From NCBI GenBank assembly GCA_030740435.1, contig JASLXG010000074.1:1-52849 (forward strand): a stretch of DNA of 52,849 nucleotides, given 5' to 3'. The translations under genes were made by a program, and so were the position numbers. The DNA is from Alphaproteobacteria bacterium. GTDB taxonomy: Bacteria; Pseudomonadota; Alphaproteobacteria; UBA2966. The notes below the pieces were generated by a model. The model saw only the letters and a list, made by a program, of their open reading frames with translations. It did not search any database and was not told the origin of the DNA. This document shows positions 1-11,996 of this stretch, one piece after another; the first letter of the stretch is position 1, and each line of letters opens with the position of its first letter.

Positions 1-34
1 CCTCATCCCTGATGACGAAACGTCCCGTGTTCAT
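1..34 (-). CDS. N-terminal start of a gene cut by the window edge
   Basis: On the minus strand an ATG at 34 opens a frame that runs off the left edge (first residues MNTGRFVIRDE). A strong ribosome binding site, AAGGAGG at 46-40, stands five bases before the ATG, so translation almost certainly starts here. Eleven codons are too few to assign a family. It lies 63 bp downstream of the DMT transporter in the same direction and could share its transcript. Confidence 0.6.
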   Translation of the reverse strand, partial: MNTGRFVIRDE

Positions 35-97
35 CAAAACCTCCTTGCAAAAGGAAGTTTGAATCACTTTTTGACGCTCTTGGGAATCCCTTAAATG

Positions 98-967
98 TCA
101 ACAGGCCCTAGCCCGCCAGTTCGGCAGCAACACGCCGGCCAGTACGATGACGATGGCTGTGTAGTCGAGGGCCGTTACCTGCGTTCCCAGGTACCAGGCC
201 GCCATGGGTGCGGAAAGCGGTGCGATGAGGCAGATGAAGAGGCTGATGCGCCCCACGGGAATATGCCGAAGGGCGTAATTGTAGATCAGGAACGTGCCGC
301 AGGTGCCCAAGAGTGCCATGTAGGCGATCGACGACCAGACCATGGCATCGGCCCCGGCATAAGGCGCCTCCGGGCGCTCCAGCGTCAGCATGACGAGAAG
401 CGCCAGCGCCGCCGAGACCGTCAACTGCCAGGCCGTGACCAGCAGCGGCCGGCCGTAGGCCTGGGCCACGCGGCGCGCCAGCAACTGATTGACACAAAGC
501 GTCAGCACGCCCAGCCCGACGATGAAATTCCCCAGCGCCGAGCCGCCGCCGTGACCGGCTTGGCCATGCAGCAAGAGCGCCGTGCCGGCGAAGGCAATGG
601 CGGTGCCGATGTAGACCACCGGGCGCACCGCCTCGCCCAGCACCAGACGGCCCAGGAGCGGCATCAGCACCGGCATCAGGCTGAGGAAGACGGTGGCGCT
701 GAGCGCACTGGTCATGGTCATGCCCCAGGTGATCAAGAGGCCGGCCAGGCCGGGCTCGAGGAGGCCCATGAGCAGGGGCCGCCAGCCGACCTGGCGCATG
801 GCGCGCAAATCGCCGCTCAGCACCACCAGGACCCAGAGCACGATGGCGGCTATGGCGAAGCGGCCGCTAACCACCTCGCTGGGTCCGATGAAAGGCAGCA
901 CCGACTTGTTGACCACCCAAGATGAGGCCCACAGCGCGGCGGCGAGGATCATGGCGGCAGTGGGCAT
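98..967 (-). CDS. DMT (EamA) family transporter
   Basis: The protein of 289 residues is almost wholly hydrophobic, with about ten predicted membrane segments arranged as two EamA repeats, the usual length and topology of drug/metabolite exporters such as RhaT/YdcZ relatives. The N-terminal part (AALWASSWVVNK) is the familiar start of the first repeat. It would act in the inner membrane as an exporter or importer of small metabolites; the substrate cannot be read from sequence. It is transcribed away from the SDR gene to its right, with about 115 bp between the two starts, so the gap must hold two promoters. Confidence 0.85.
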   Translation of the reverse strand: MPTAAMILAAALWASSWVVNKSVLPFIGPSEVVSGRFAIAAIVLWVLVVLSGDLRAMRQVGWRPLLMGLLEPGLAGLLITWGMTMTSALSATVFLSLMPVLMPLLGRLVLGEAVRPVVYIGTAIAFAGTALLLHGQAGHGGGSALGNFIVGLGVLTLCVNQLLARRVAQAYGRPLLVTAWQLTVSAALALLVMLTLERPEAPYAGADAMVWSSIAYMALLGTCGTFLIYNYALRHIPVGRISLFICLIAPLSAPMAAWYLGTQVTALDYTAIVIVLAGVLLPNWRARAC

Positions 968-1084
968 AGGGGGACCGGGGCAAGGCGGAGGGGCGGCAGA
1001 GCTTAGCCCCGCCTCCGTTGTCAGGCCAGCGGCGGCAGGCTAGAAAAGGATCCCCACCAGAGGCACTTCAGCAGGGAGAAAAAA

Positions 1085-1864
1085 ATGGATCTGGGAATCA
1101 CCGGGCGCAACGCCATCGTCTGCGCCTCCAGCCGCGGCCTGGGCAAGGGCTGCGCCCGGGCCTTGGCGGAGAACGGCGTCAATCTGGTGATCAACGGCCG
1201 CGACGCCGAGGTCACCCAGGCCACGGCCGAGGAGATCGGCAAGGAAAGCGACGTCAAGGTAACCCCGGTGATCGCCGATATCTCGACGCCCGAAGGCCAA
1301 AAAGCGCTCTTGGACGCCTGCCCGCAAGCCGACATCCTGGTCAACAACAACGGCGGCCCGCCCTTTCGCGATTTCCGCGAGCTCGACCGCGAAAGCATGC
1401 AGCAAGGCGTGGCGATGAACTTCGTCACCCCCATCGAGCTGGCCCAGGCGGTCATCGACGGCATGATCGAGCGCCGCTTCGGGCGCATCGTCAACATCAC
1501 CTCGGTGTCGGTAAAACGGCCGGTCTTCGGCCTCGATCTTTCCTCGGGCGCCCGCGCCGGCCTCACCGCCTTCATGGCCGGGGTGGCGCGTTCGGTGGCC
1601 CAACACAACGTCACCATCAACCACATCCTGCCGGGCTACATCGACACGGATCGCCTGCGCGGCGGCCTCGCCTTCAACGCCCAGAAGCAGAACATCTCGG
1701 TCGACCAGGCAGCGGCCAGCCAGACCAGCCAGGTCCCGGCGGGGCGCTTCGGCAACCCGGGTGAATTCGGCCAGGCCTGCGCCTTCCTCTGCAGCCAGCA
1801 CGCCAGCTACATCACCGGCCACAGCCTGCTGGTCGATGGCGGGCTTTTCGAAAGTAATTTTTGA
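1085..1864 (+). CDS. SDR family oxidoreductase, non-classical active site
   Basis: The product has 259 residues, the normal SDR length. The Rossmann nucleotide site ASSRGLG is at residues 14-20, an NNNGG motif at 87-91, and the C-terminal end LLVDGG is typical of FabG-like SDRs. The catalytic serine is present (NITS, Ser140), but the Tyr-x-x-x-Lys pair is missing: the expected positions read Ser153 and Arg157 within SSGARAG. A clade of SDRs annotated as 3-oxoacyl-ACP reductase-like shows such changes; its chemistry is not clear. A good ribosome binding site (GGGAG) lies about six bases before the ATG. The gene converges on metH. Confidence 0.85.
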   Translation: MDLGITGRNAIVCASSRGLGKGCARALAENGVNLVINGRDAEVTQATAEEIGKESDVKVTPVIADISTPEGQKALLDACPQADILVNNNGGPPFRDFRELDRESMQQGVAMNFVTPIELAQAVIDGMIERRFGRIVNITSVSVKRPVFGLDLSSGARAGLTAFMAGVARSVAQHNVTINHILPGYIDTDRLRGGLAFNAQKQNISVDQAAASQTSQVPAGRFGNPGEFGQACAFLCSQHASYITGHSLLVDGGLFESNF

Positions 1865-1870
1865 GATGAC

Positions 1871-1891
1871 GGCGGTCCCTGCGGGACCGCC
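1871..1891. terminator. Strong hairpin between convergent genes
   Basis: GGCGGTCCC at 1871-1879 and GGGACCGCC at 1883-1891 form a perfect 9-bp stem with a three-base loop, just after the SDR stop and 100 bp beyond the metH stop. There is no clear T-run, so it is a possible bidirectional or factor-dependent terminator rather than a classic one. Confidence 0.4.
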
Positions 1892-1992
1892 TGCGTTCAG
1901 GCGCCACGCAGGCTTCCGCGCCCGCGGGCGCGAGGGCGGCCGACCTTGCCCGGCGGCAAAGGGCGGTGCCCGCCGATAACGCCCCCGTGGGG

Positions 1993-4900
1993 CTACAGCG
2001 AAAAATACTTGGCCTGGGGGTGGTGGAGGACCAGGGCCGAGGTTGACTGTTCGGGGTGGAGCTGGTCCGCCTCGGCCATTTCGACGCCGATTTGTTCGGC
2101 CTCCAAAAGAGCGAGAATCTGGCGCTGGTCGGCCAGCTTGGGACAGGCCGGGTAGCCGAAGGAATAGCGTGCGCCGCGGTAGCCCTGGCGCAGCAGTGCC
2201 TCCATCTCGCGCGCGTCTTGGTGGCCAAAGCCGAGCTCGCCGCGGATGCGCTTGTGGACGTATTCGGCCAGGGCCTCGGTCAACTCGACGCCGAGCCCAT
2301 GCAGATAGAGGTAATCCTGGTAGCGGTCGTCGGCGAACCAGCGGCGCGCCGTATCGGCCACCTGCTGGCCCATGGTGACGAGCTGCAGGCCGACCACGTC
2401 GCGCTGGTTCGACGATACGTCGCGCACGAAATCGGCCAGGCACAGCCCGCCCGGCCGCGGCTGGCGGGGCAGCGGAAAACGCGCGGCCTCGGCGCCGTCG
2501 TCCGCGAACAGCACCAGATCGTCGCCTTGCGCGGCTGCCTGCCAAAACCCGTAAGCCGCCCGGGGCTGGAGAATGCCCTCGTCGGCACAGGTCTCCAGCA
2601 GCCGCACCAGGATCGGCTTGACCTCGCTTTCGGCCCAGGCCCGGAACCCGGTCAGGTCGCGGCCGGCTTTGCGAAAACCCCAGTGGAACTGGTAGAGCAG
2701 ACGCTCGTTGAGGTAGGGCAGCAGCGCCTCGACAGCCACTTCCTCGAGCACCCGGGCGCCCAGGAAGGGCGGCTCCGGCACCTCGGCGTCGGCAGCCAGT
2801 TCATCGCGCCTGAGCTCGATCTCGGTCCAATCGATGGGTCGCTCGGGAGGCGCCTCGGGCGTCTGGCCCAAGCGCTTTTTGCTGCTCGGCCTGGCGGCGT
2901 GCGCTTGGGCTTCGCCCAAAACGTGGGCGTCGAAGCTGCCGGCCGCCACCTTGTTGGCGAGGTCGAGGCCGCCGAAGGCGTCACGGGCATAGGCCACGCG
3001 GCCCGGGCCGTAGGCCTGGCGGCAGTCTTCCTCGACATATCGCCGGGTCAGCGCCGCGCCACCCAGAAAGACCGGCAGATCGAGGCCCTCGCGGGTCAAT
3101 TCCTCGAGGTTCTCGCGCATGATGACCGTCGACTTGACCAGCAGGCCCGACATGCCGATGGCGTCGGCCTGGTGGTCGCGGGCGGCCTGGATAATGGCGG
3201 CGATGGGCTGCTTGATGCCCAGGTTGACGACCTCGTAGCCGTTGTTGGTGAGGATGATGTCGACCAGGTTCTTGCCGATGTCGTGGACGTCGCCGCGCAC
3301 CGTGGCCAGCACCACGGTACCGCGGGAAGCGCCCGCGCTTTTGTCCATATGGGGCTCCAGATAGGCCACCGCGGCCTTCATGGTTTCGGCCGATTGCAGC
3401 ACGAAGGGCAACTGCATCTGGCCCGAGCCGAAAAGCTCGCCCACCACCTTCATGCCGGCCAGCAAGTGGTCGTTGACGATGTCGAGCGCCGGCATGGCGG
3501 TCAGGGCCAGGTCGAGGTCTTCCTCGAGGCCCTGGCGGTCGCCGTCGACGATGCGCTGGCTGAGCCGTTCCTCGACGGCCTCGGGGCGAATTTTCTCGCT
3601 CTGGGCGGCCGACTTGCGGTCCTCGAAAAGCGCCATGAACGAAATCAGCGGATCGTATCCCTCGTCGCCGTCGTCGCCGCTCGTGGCCGGACGGCGGCGG
3701 TCGAGGATCAGATCCTCGGCCATCTTGCGTTCGTTCTCGGGGATCTTGTGCAGCGGCATGACGCGGGCCAGGTGGACGATGGCGCCGGTCATGCCGCGCT
3801 CCAGGGCCTGCGCCAAGAAGACCGAGTTGAGCACGTGCCGGGCCGGCGGATTGAGCCCGAAGGAGACGTTGGAAACGCCCAGGATGATCTGCGAGGCGGG
3901 CATCTCGGCGGCCATGGCCTCGATGGCGTCGAGAGTGTTGAGCGCCAGGCGCCGGTCGTCTTCGTTACCGGTGCAGACGGTGAAGGTGAGGGGGTCGATC
4001 AGCAGGTCCTCGGGCGGCAAGCCATGCTGCTTGCAGGCAAAATCGTAGAGCCGGCGCGCGATCTCGAGCTTGTGTTCGGTCTCCTTGGCCATGCCGCTTT
4101 CGTCGATGGTCAGCGCAATGACGGCGGCGCCGAAACGGCGCGCCAGCTTGAGGCGATCGGCCGCCGCCTGCTCGCCGTCCTCGAAATTGATCGAATTGAT
4201 GACGGCCTTGCCGCCATAAAGCTTGAGCGCCGCCTCGATGACCGGAAGCTCGGTCGAATCGATGACCACCGGCGCCGGCACGGCACCGCGCATGCGGCCC
4301 AGCACCTGGCCGATGTCGGCCATCTCGTCGCGGCCCACGTAAGCCGTGCAGAGATCGACGGTGTGGGAGCCCTCGCGGGCCTGTTCGCGGCCCATGGCGA
4401 CGCAGGCGTCCCAGTCCTCGGCGGCCAGCAGTTCGCGGAACTTCTTCGAGCCATTGGCGTTGCAGCGCTCGCCGATGGAGAGATAGGCGTTTTCCTGGCG
4501 CAGCGGCACCTGGCTGTAGAGCGAGGCCAGCGAGGGCGTCCAGCTTCCCGGCCGGCTCGCCGGAGCGACACCCGGGCCGCCGCCGGCCAGACCCTCGAGC
4601 ATACCTCGAAGCGCCGCGATATGTTTGGGCCCGGTGCCGCAGCAACCGCCGATCAGATTGATGCCGTCCTCGCGCACGAAGCGTTCCAGCCAGCCCGCGA
4701 TCTCGTCGGGACCCAGGGGATAGCGGGTTTGGCCGTCGACCAGTTCGGGCAGGCCGGCGTTGGGCTGGACCGAAATCGGCTTGGGCCAGTTCTCGCTCAA
4801 CCAGCGCACGTGCTCGGCCATCTCCTGGGGGCCGGTGGCGCAGTTGAGGCCGAGGCTGTCGACCTCGAGGGCATGCAGCACGGTGGCGGCGGCGGCGATC

Positions 4901-5508
4901 TCGGAGCCCACTAGCAGCGTGCCCGTGGTCTCCACCGTGACCTGCACCAGGATGGGCAACTGCTGCCCGGCGGCGGCCAGGGCCAGGCGGGCGCCGTTGA
5001 CAGCGGCCTTGATCTGCAGCGGGTCCTGGCAGGTCTCGATAAGAATACCGTCGACGCCGCCGGCCACCAGGCCGGCGGCCTGCACTTCGAGGGCCGCTTC
5101 CAGGCTGTCGTAATCGACGTGGCCCAGGCTGGGAAGGCGAGTGCCGGGGCCGATCGAGCCGAGTACGAAACGGCGCTTGCCGTTCTCAGCGAACTCGGCC
5201 ACCGCGGCGACCGCGATCTCGGCCGCCGCGCGGTTGATCTCATGGGCCTGGTCGGCCAGCCCGTACTCGCCCAGGGTCAGCGGCGAGCCGCCGAAGGTGT
5301 TGGTCTGGATGATGTCGGAGCCGGCCTTGAGATAACCCTGGTGGATCTCGCGGACCACGTCGGGGCGGCTCAGGTTGAGGATTTCGGCGCAATTCTCATG
5401 GCCCTGGAAGTCGGCCTCGAGATCGAGCTCGAAGGCCTGCACCTGGGTACCCATGGCACCGTCGCAAAGCAGCACGCGGCTGGCCAGTTGGTCGAGCAGT
5501 TCAGTCAT
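1993..5508 (-). CDS. metH: Cobalamin-dependent methionine synthase
   Basis: This 1171-residue protein transfers a methyl group from 5-methyl-tetrahydrofolate to homocysteine through cobalamin, in the cytoplasm. All four modules are present: the homocysteine/zinc domain (with GGCC at 287-290), the pterin-binding domain, the B12 domain with the cobalt-ligating DVHDIG motif at 740-745 (His742), and the C-terminal AdoMet-dependent reactivation domain from about residue 890. Length matches full single-chain MetH. It follows metF by 31 bp in the same direction, and metF overlaps sahR, so the three form an operon for the methionine/SAM cycle that is likely repressed by SahR. Confidence 0.97.
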   Translation of the reverse strand: MTELLDQLASRVLLCDGAMGTQVQAFELDLEADFQGHENCAEILNLSRPDVVREIHQGYLKAGSDIIQTNTFGGSPLTLGEYGLADQAHEINRAAAEIAVAAVAEFAENGKRRFVLGSIGPGTRLPSLGHVDYDSLEAALEVQAAGLVAGGVDGILIETCQDPLQIKAAVNGARLALAAAGQQLPILVQVTVETTGTLLVGSEIAAAATVLHALEVDSLGLNCATGPQEMAEHVRWLSENWPKPISVQPNAGLPELVDGQTRYPLGPDEIAGWLERFVREDGINLIGGCCGTGPKHIAALRGMLEGLAGGGPGVAPASRPGSWTPSLASLYSQVPLRQENAYLSIGERCNANGSKKFRELLAAEDWDACVAMGREQAREGSHTVDLCTAYVGRDEMADIGQVLGRMRGAVPAPVVIDSTELPVIEAALKLYGGKAVINSINFEDGEQAAADRLKLARRFGAAVIALTIDESGMAKETEHKLEIARRLYDFACKQHGLPPEDLLIDPLTFTVCTGNEDDRRLALNTLDAIEAMAAEMPASQIILGVSNVSFGLNPPARHVLNSVFLAQALERGMTGAIVHLARVMPLHKIPENERKMAEDLILDRRRPATSGDDGDEGYDPLISFMALFEDRKSAAQSEKIRPEAVEERLSQRIVDGDRQGLEEDLDLALTAMPALDIVNDHLLAGMKVVGELFGSGQMQLPFVLQSAETMKAAVAYLEPHMDKSAGASRGTVVLATVRGDVHDIGKNLVDIILTNNGYEVVNLGIKQPIAAIIQAARDHQADAIGMSGLLVKSTVIMRENLEELTREGLDLPVFLGGAALTRRYVEEDCRQAYGPGRVAYARDAFGGLDLANKVAAGSFDAHVLGEAQAHAARPSSKKRLGQTPEAPPERPIDWTEIELRRDELAADAEVPEPPFLGARVLEEVAVEALLPYLNERLLYQFHWGFRKAGRDLTGFRAWAESEVKPILVRLLETCADEGILQPRAAYGFWQAAAQGDDLVLFADDGAEAARFPLPRQPRPGGLCLADFVRDVSSNQRDVVGLQLVTMGQQVADTARRWFADDRYQDYLYLHGLGVELTEALAEYVHKRIRGELGFGHQDAREMEALLRQGYRGARYSFGYPACPKLADQRQILALLEAEQIGVEMAEADQLHPEQSTSALVLHHPQAKYFSL

Positions 5509-5539
5509 ATTGTCCCTGTAGATTCCTGTTGCGTTGCTG

Positions 5540-7446
<1,907 letters not shown>

Positions 7447-7976
7447 GTCAGGTCATAGCCTCGCGGTTCATCGATCAATGCCGTCCTGTGTAGATACGCA
7501 TATATAAACATATATTTATATGTATGTCGAGATCATATTGCGCCGCCCTCGGGCGGCTCCCCGATCGCCTGGAAATCCGGTGTCAAGGTCGTTGGATTTT
7601 AGGCTATATTTTGTGGCCCAACATCGATCACACCCAATATGTTGAGCGATTTGAACTTGCGGCAAAAAAGCAACAGAATCCCATTTCCTGTGGCAGGAAG
7701 CCCACGGCTGGCTGGCCAAGCGTTGCCAGTTGTGCTACTGACAAAGTCGAAGTGCCTGATCCGATCGGGGCTGGGCGGCGATGTTTGCCTTGCACCTGGC
7801 AAGCGTGCTGTGAGCTTTTTTCAAGTTCATGCAGTGCCGCCAGGGTGGCCCTGAAGCGGGATCGGAACGGGACGGAGAACGACGCGAGTGGGCAACCCGA
7901 ACGGGCGACGCGTGCATGAAACAAAAGGACGCCGGATCAAGGCGGAGACAGTTGAGACGGGGAGCCCGCTAGCACC
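7447..7976. other. 530-bp divergent intergenic region (sahR / mlaA)
   Basis: I see no convincing gene here. Base composition is much more AT-rich than the flanks between about 7490 and 7730. It contains the sahR palindrome (7499-7526), a tight palindrome GCCGCCC-TC-GGGCGGC at 7542-7557, and must contain the mlaA promoter. Short open frames on both strands show no family features or ribosome binding sites. Confidence 0.6.
7499..7526. promoter_or_regulatory. Imperfect AT-rich palindrome, candidate SahR operator
   Basis: Of 28 positions, 22 are symmetric around a central ATATAT; the arms read CATATATAAA on the left and TTTATATGTATG on the right. It lies 53-80 bp upstream of the sahR start and includes TATA-rich sequence suitable for a -10 element. 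ArsR proteins bind such palindromes as dimers. Assignment to SahR is inference from position. Confidence 0.55.
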
Positions 7977-8822
7977 ATGTTGACGGGCGTAAAACTGCGT
8001 CGTTGGTGGCTGGTCGGTATGTTGGGGGCAACGCTGGCCCTGGCCGGATCGCTGGCCGGCTGTGCCTCGTTCCCCGATTCCGATGACGCCCAGGCGGTGG
8101 CCGAGTACAAGGCCGCCAACGATCCGCTGGAACCGCTGAACCGTTATTTCTTCGAACTCAACCGCGGCCTGGATATGCTGCTGCTGCGCTGGGTGGCCGA
8201 GATCTACCGTGACGCCGTGCCCGATGTGGGCCGCTCGATGGTCAAGAACTTCCTCGACAACCTGCGCTCGCCGGTGATCTTCGGCAACGACCTCTTGCAG
8301 GGCGAGTTCCAGCGGGCCGGCGAAACCGGTGGCCGCTTCATCATCAACAGCACGGCCGGCATCCTGGGGCTGTTTGACGTGGCCTCGTACGAACGCGCCG
8401 GCGGTCTCGAATTCCACAACGAGGATTTCGGCCAAACGCTCGGGGCCTGGGGCGTCAACGAAGGGCCCTACCTGGTGCTGCCGTTGCTCGGCCCCTCGCC
8501 GGTGCGCGACACGTTCGGGCTGGTCGGCGACTACTTCATGGACCCGGTCTACTATTACGCCCGCAACGTCGACCGGCCGCTGATACCGGCCGTACGCTTT
8601 ACGCTCCGGGCCATCGATTCGCGGTCGCGCAACATCGAGACCCTGGACGAGATCGAGCGTTCGGCCATCGACCTCTACGCCACCATCCGCAGCCTCTACC
8701 GGCAGCGCCGCAACGACGAGATCCGCAACGGCCAGCCGGCACCGACCGTACCCATGCCCGAAATCTCCATTGACATGGACGACGCGATCGGCGACGAACG
8801 CGCTTCAGCAAAGCCCGAATAA
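7977..8822 (+). CDS. mlaA: MlaA (VacJ) outer-membrane lipoprotein
   Basis: This 281-residue precursor has a lipoprotein signal peptide with lipobox LAGC (Cys29). The family signature NDPLEPLNR is at 48-56, and other conserved blocks follow (STAGILGLFDVA, EDFGQTLG, GPYLVLPLLGPS, RDTFG). MlaA works in the outer membrane with a porin to remove misplaced phospholipids and pass them to MlaC. The mlaC gene follows 17 bp downstream, so the pair is an operon. The ABC transporter genes mlaFED(B) are not in this window. Confidence 0.95.
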   Translation: MLTGVKLRRWWLVGMLGATLALAGSLAGCASFPDSDDAQAVAEYKAANDPLEPLNRYFFELNRGLDMLLLRWVAEIYRDAVPDVGRSMVKNFLDNLRSPVIFGNDLLQGEFQRAGETGGRFIINSTAGILGLFDVASYERAGGLEFHNEDFGQTLGAWGVNEGPYLVLPLLGPSPVRDTFGLVGDYFMDPVYYYARNVDRPLIPAVRFTLRAIDSRSRNIETLDEIERSAIDLYATIRSLYRQRRNDEIRNGQPAPTVPMPEISIDMDDAIGDERASAKPE

Positions 8823-8839
8823 GCCAGATCCCGCGCCAT

Positions 8840-9448
8840 ATGTTTCTTCGCCGCTTCGTCCCCCTCGCGTTGCTTGGCCTGCTGCTTGGCGCCAGCGGGG
8901 CCGCGCGCGCCGACGACGAGGGGGCGACGGATTTCATCCAGACGCTGGGCGACGAGTTCGTGGCCGTGCTGGCCGACAAGGAACTGCCGGCCGAGCGCCG
9001 GCTGGAAGAGTTTCGCCGCCTCTTTATCGAGAGCTTCGACGTCGCCACCATCAGCCGCTTCGCGCTGGGCCGCTACTGGGGCCGCGCCAGCAAGAGCCAG
9101 CGCCAGGAATACGGCCGGCTTTTCAGCGACTACATAGTCAACACCTATTCGGCCCGCCTGGGCCAGTATTCGGGTGAGAAAGTCGTCGTCGGCGAGACGC
9201 GCAACGACCGCAAACGCGACCGCATCGTCGCCAGCAAGATCGTGCCCCCCGAAGGCAAGCCGGTGCGCCTCGACTGGCGGCTGCGCCGCCGCGGCGAGGA
9301 CTTCAAGATCGTCGACGTCATCATCGAGGGCGTCAGCATGGCCATCACCCAGCGCGACGCCTTCGCCTCGGTCATCCGCCGCGGCGGCGGCAAGGTCGAG
9401 AGCCTGCTCGAAGAGTTGCGCTCGAAGGTCCGCGGCGAGGAAGGTTAG
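8840..9448 (+). CDS. mlaC: MlaC periplasmic phospholipid-binding protein
   Basis: The 202-residue protein begins with a Sec signal peptide (cleavage near ARA at residues 22-24) and continues as an MlaC/Ttg2D domain: a helical N-terminal part with FRRLFIESFDVATISRFALG, then DWRLRRRGEDFKIVDVIIEGVSM (only blocks quoted). MlaC ferries phospholipids between MlaA and the inner-membrane Mla transporter. The C-terminal SVIRRGGGKVESLLEELR is typical of alphaproteobacterial members. Position directly after mlaA supports the call. Confidence 0.93.
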   Translation: MFLRRFVPLALLGLLLGASGAARADDEGATDFIQTLGDEFVAVLADKELPAERRLEEFRRLFIESFDVATISRFALGRYWGRASKSQRQEYGRLFSDYIVNTYSARLGQYSGEKVVVGETRNDRKRDRIVASKIVPPEGKPVRLDWRLRRRGEDFKIVDVIIEGVSMAITQRDAFASVIRRGGGKVESLLEELRSKVRGEEG

Positions 9449-9479
9449 CGCCGGACGGCGAACGGCAAATCAGCCAGCG

Positions 9480-9791
9480 CTACGCGGCGCTTTGAGACTC
9501 GCCTACAAACACCTCCGTCGGCTGCCAATTTTCGAGGCTCTGCTTGGCGTCATAGAGATCAACGCCGCGCTGAAGGTTGAGCCAGAGGTCGGCGCTGGTT
9601 CCGAGCACGCCCCCGACCTTGTAGGCCAGGCTAACGCCTACCCGCACCTTGCCGTGGATCACATTGCTCATGTGCTTTTGGCTGACGCCGATGGCCCGGG
9701 CGAAGCGACTGATCGAGATGCCACGCGGCTTGAGATAATGCTCGAGCAGAATCGTACCGGGTGGCGTGGGTCTGCGATTTCTGGGCAACAT
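9480..9791 (-). CDS. higA: HigA-family antitoxin (XRE HTH)
   Basis: The antitoxin starts MLPRNRRPTPPG and carries an XRE helix-turn-helix (ISRFARAIGVSQKHMSNVIHG), followed by the family segment SADLWLNLQRGVDLYDA. I chose the ATG at 9791 (103 residues) because it matches where HigA proteins usually begin and has an AAAGGAA ribosome binding site five bases upstream. A TTG at 9833, which overlaps the toxin stop as TTGA, would add 14 residues and is possible. HigA neutralises HigB and represses the operon by binding its promoter. Confidence 0.9.
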   Translation of the reverse strand: MLPRNRRPTPPGTILLEHYLKPRGISISRFARAIGVSQKHMSNVIHGKVRVGVSLAYKVGGVLGTSADLWLNLQRGVDLYDAKQSLENWQPTEVFVGESQSAA

Positions 9792-9829
9792 GAAGTTTCC
9801 TTTCTTCTTTCCACTTTGTTCCACCGGTA

Positions 9830-10108
9830 TCAATGGTAGTCCTCGAAATTCAAATCAGCGAACTCTCCATCCTCATATTTGAAGGTAACCCGCCAGTTGC
9901 GGCTGACGATCATTGCGAAGGTGCCCTTGCGGTTTCCTTCGAGCTCGTGAAAGCCCCAGACATCTTCGCAATCGCCAAGATCCACGGCCGCCCCAAGATG
10001 ATCCAAAATCATGGTCGCGGCAGCAGCGAATTGCTTGCCCAGTCTGCGGTGGGAGCCGTTGTGGAACAGCTCCCGTAATCCCTTGTGCTTGATGTTCCTG
10101 ATGGCCAT
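9830..10108 (-). CDS. higB: HigB-family toxin (RelE/ParE superfamily)
   Basis: This 92-residue protein is a HigB-type toxin, a ribosome-dependent mRNA endonuclease. Family features are GLRELF near the N-terminus, VWGFHELEGNRKGTFAM in the middle, and a C-terminal WRVTF...LNFEDYH, which is the usual HigB ending. Toxin-before-antitoxin order is characteristic of higBA. The 28-bp palindrome upstream is the likely autoregulatory site. The locus lies alone between mlaC and ettA, consistent with a mobile stability module. Confidence 0.92.
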   Translation of the reverse strand: MAIRNIKHKGLRELFHNGSHRRLGKQFAAAATMILDHLGAAVDLGDCEDVWGFHELEGNRKGTFAMIVSRNWRVTFKYEDGEFADLNFEDYH

Positions 10109-10129
10109 TGTAGGCGATACCTATCTATA

Positions 10130-10157
10130 ACCCAATAGGTAATATAACCTGTCGGGT
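10130..10157. promoter_or_regulatory. 28-bp palindrome upstream of higB, candidate HigA operator
   Basis: The site has the form ACCC-N3-AGGT-N6-ACCT-N3-GGGT, with both outer and inner arms perfectly symmetric about a central AATATA/TATATT. It lies 22-49 bp upstream of the higB start, and the AT-rich centre could be the -10 element. Binding by the antitoxin here would block transcription. Confidence 0.65.
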
Positions 10158-10202
10158 AGTATGTGATCGCATGCTTTGATTCTGCTGCCCGGCTCGGTGC
10201 CC

Positions 10203-11885
<1,683 letters not shown>

Positions 11886-11996
11886 GGAATTTTCCGCCGT
11901 TTTCGGGGCCCCAAAATACAGCCCTTTCAGCCGGGGGCAATAAGGCGTTACCGTCGGCCCTTCCGGGCTGGCAAACAAACAAAGTGGATCGGACCC

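Noticed and set aside
2056-4914. A 952-codon open frame opposite metH
   Set aside because: It mirrors the metH coding strand, a usual effect of high GC at third codon positions; it has no domain and metH is certain.
7447-7499. SAM or SAH riboswitch before sahR-metF-metH
   Set aside because: The leader is only about 50 nt and does not show the conserved stems; control by SahR explains the operon better.
7516-7924. Several short open frames between sahR and mlaA
   Set aside because: They overlap each other on both strands, lack ribosome sites and family features.
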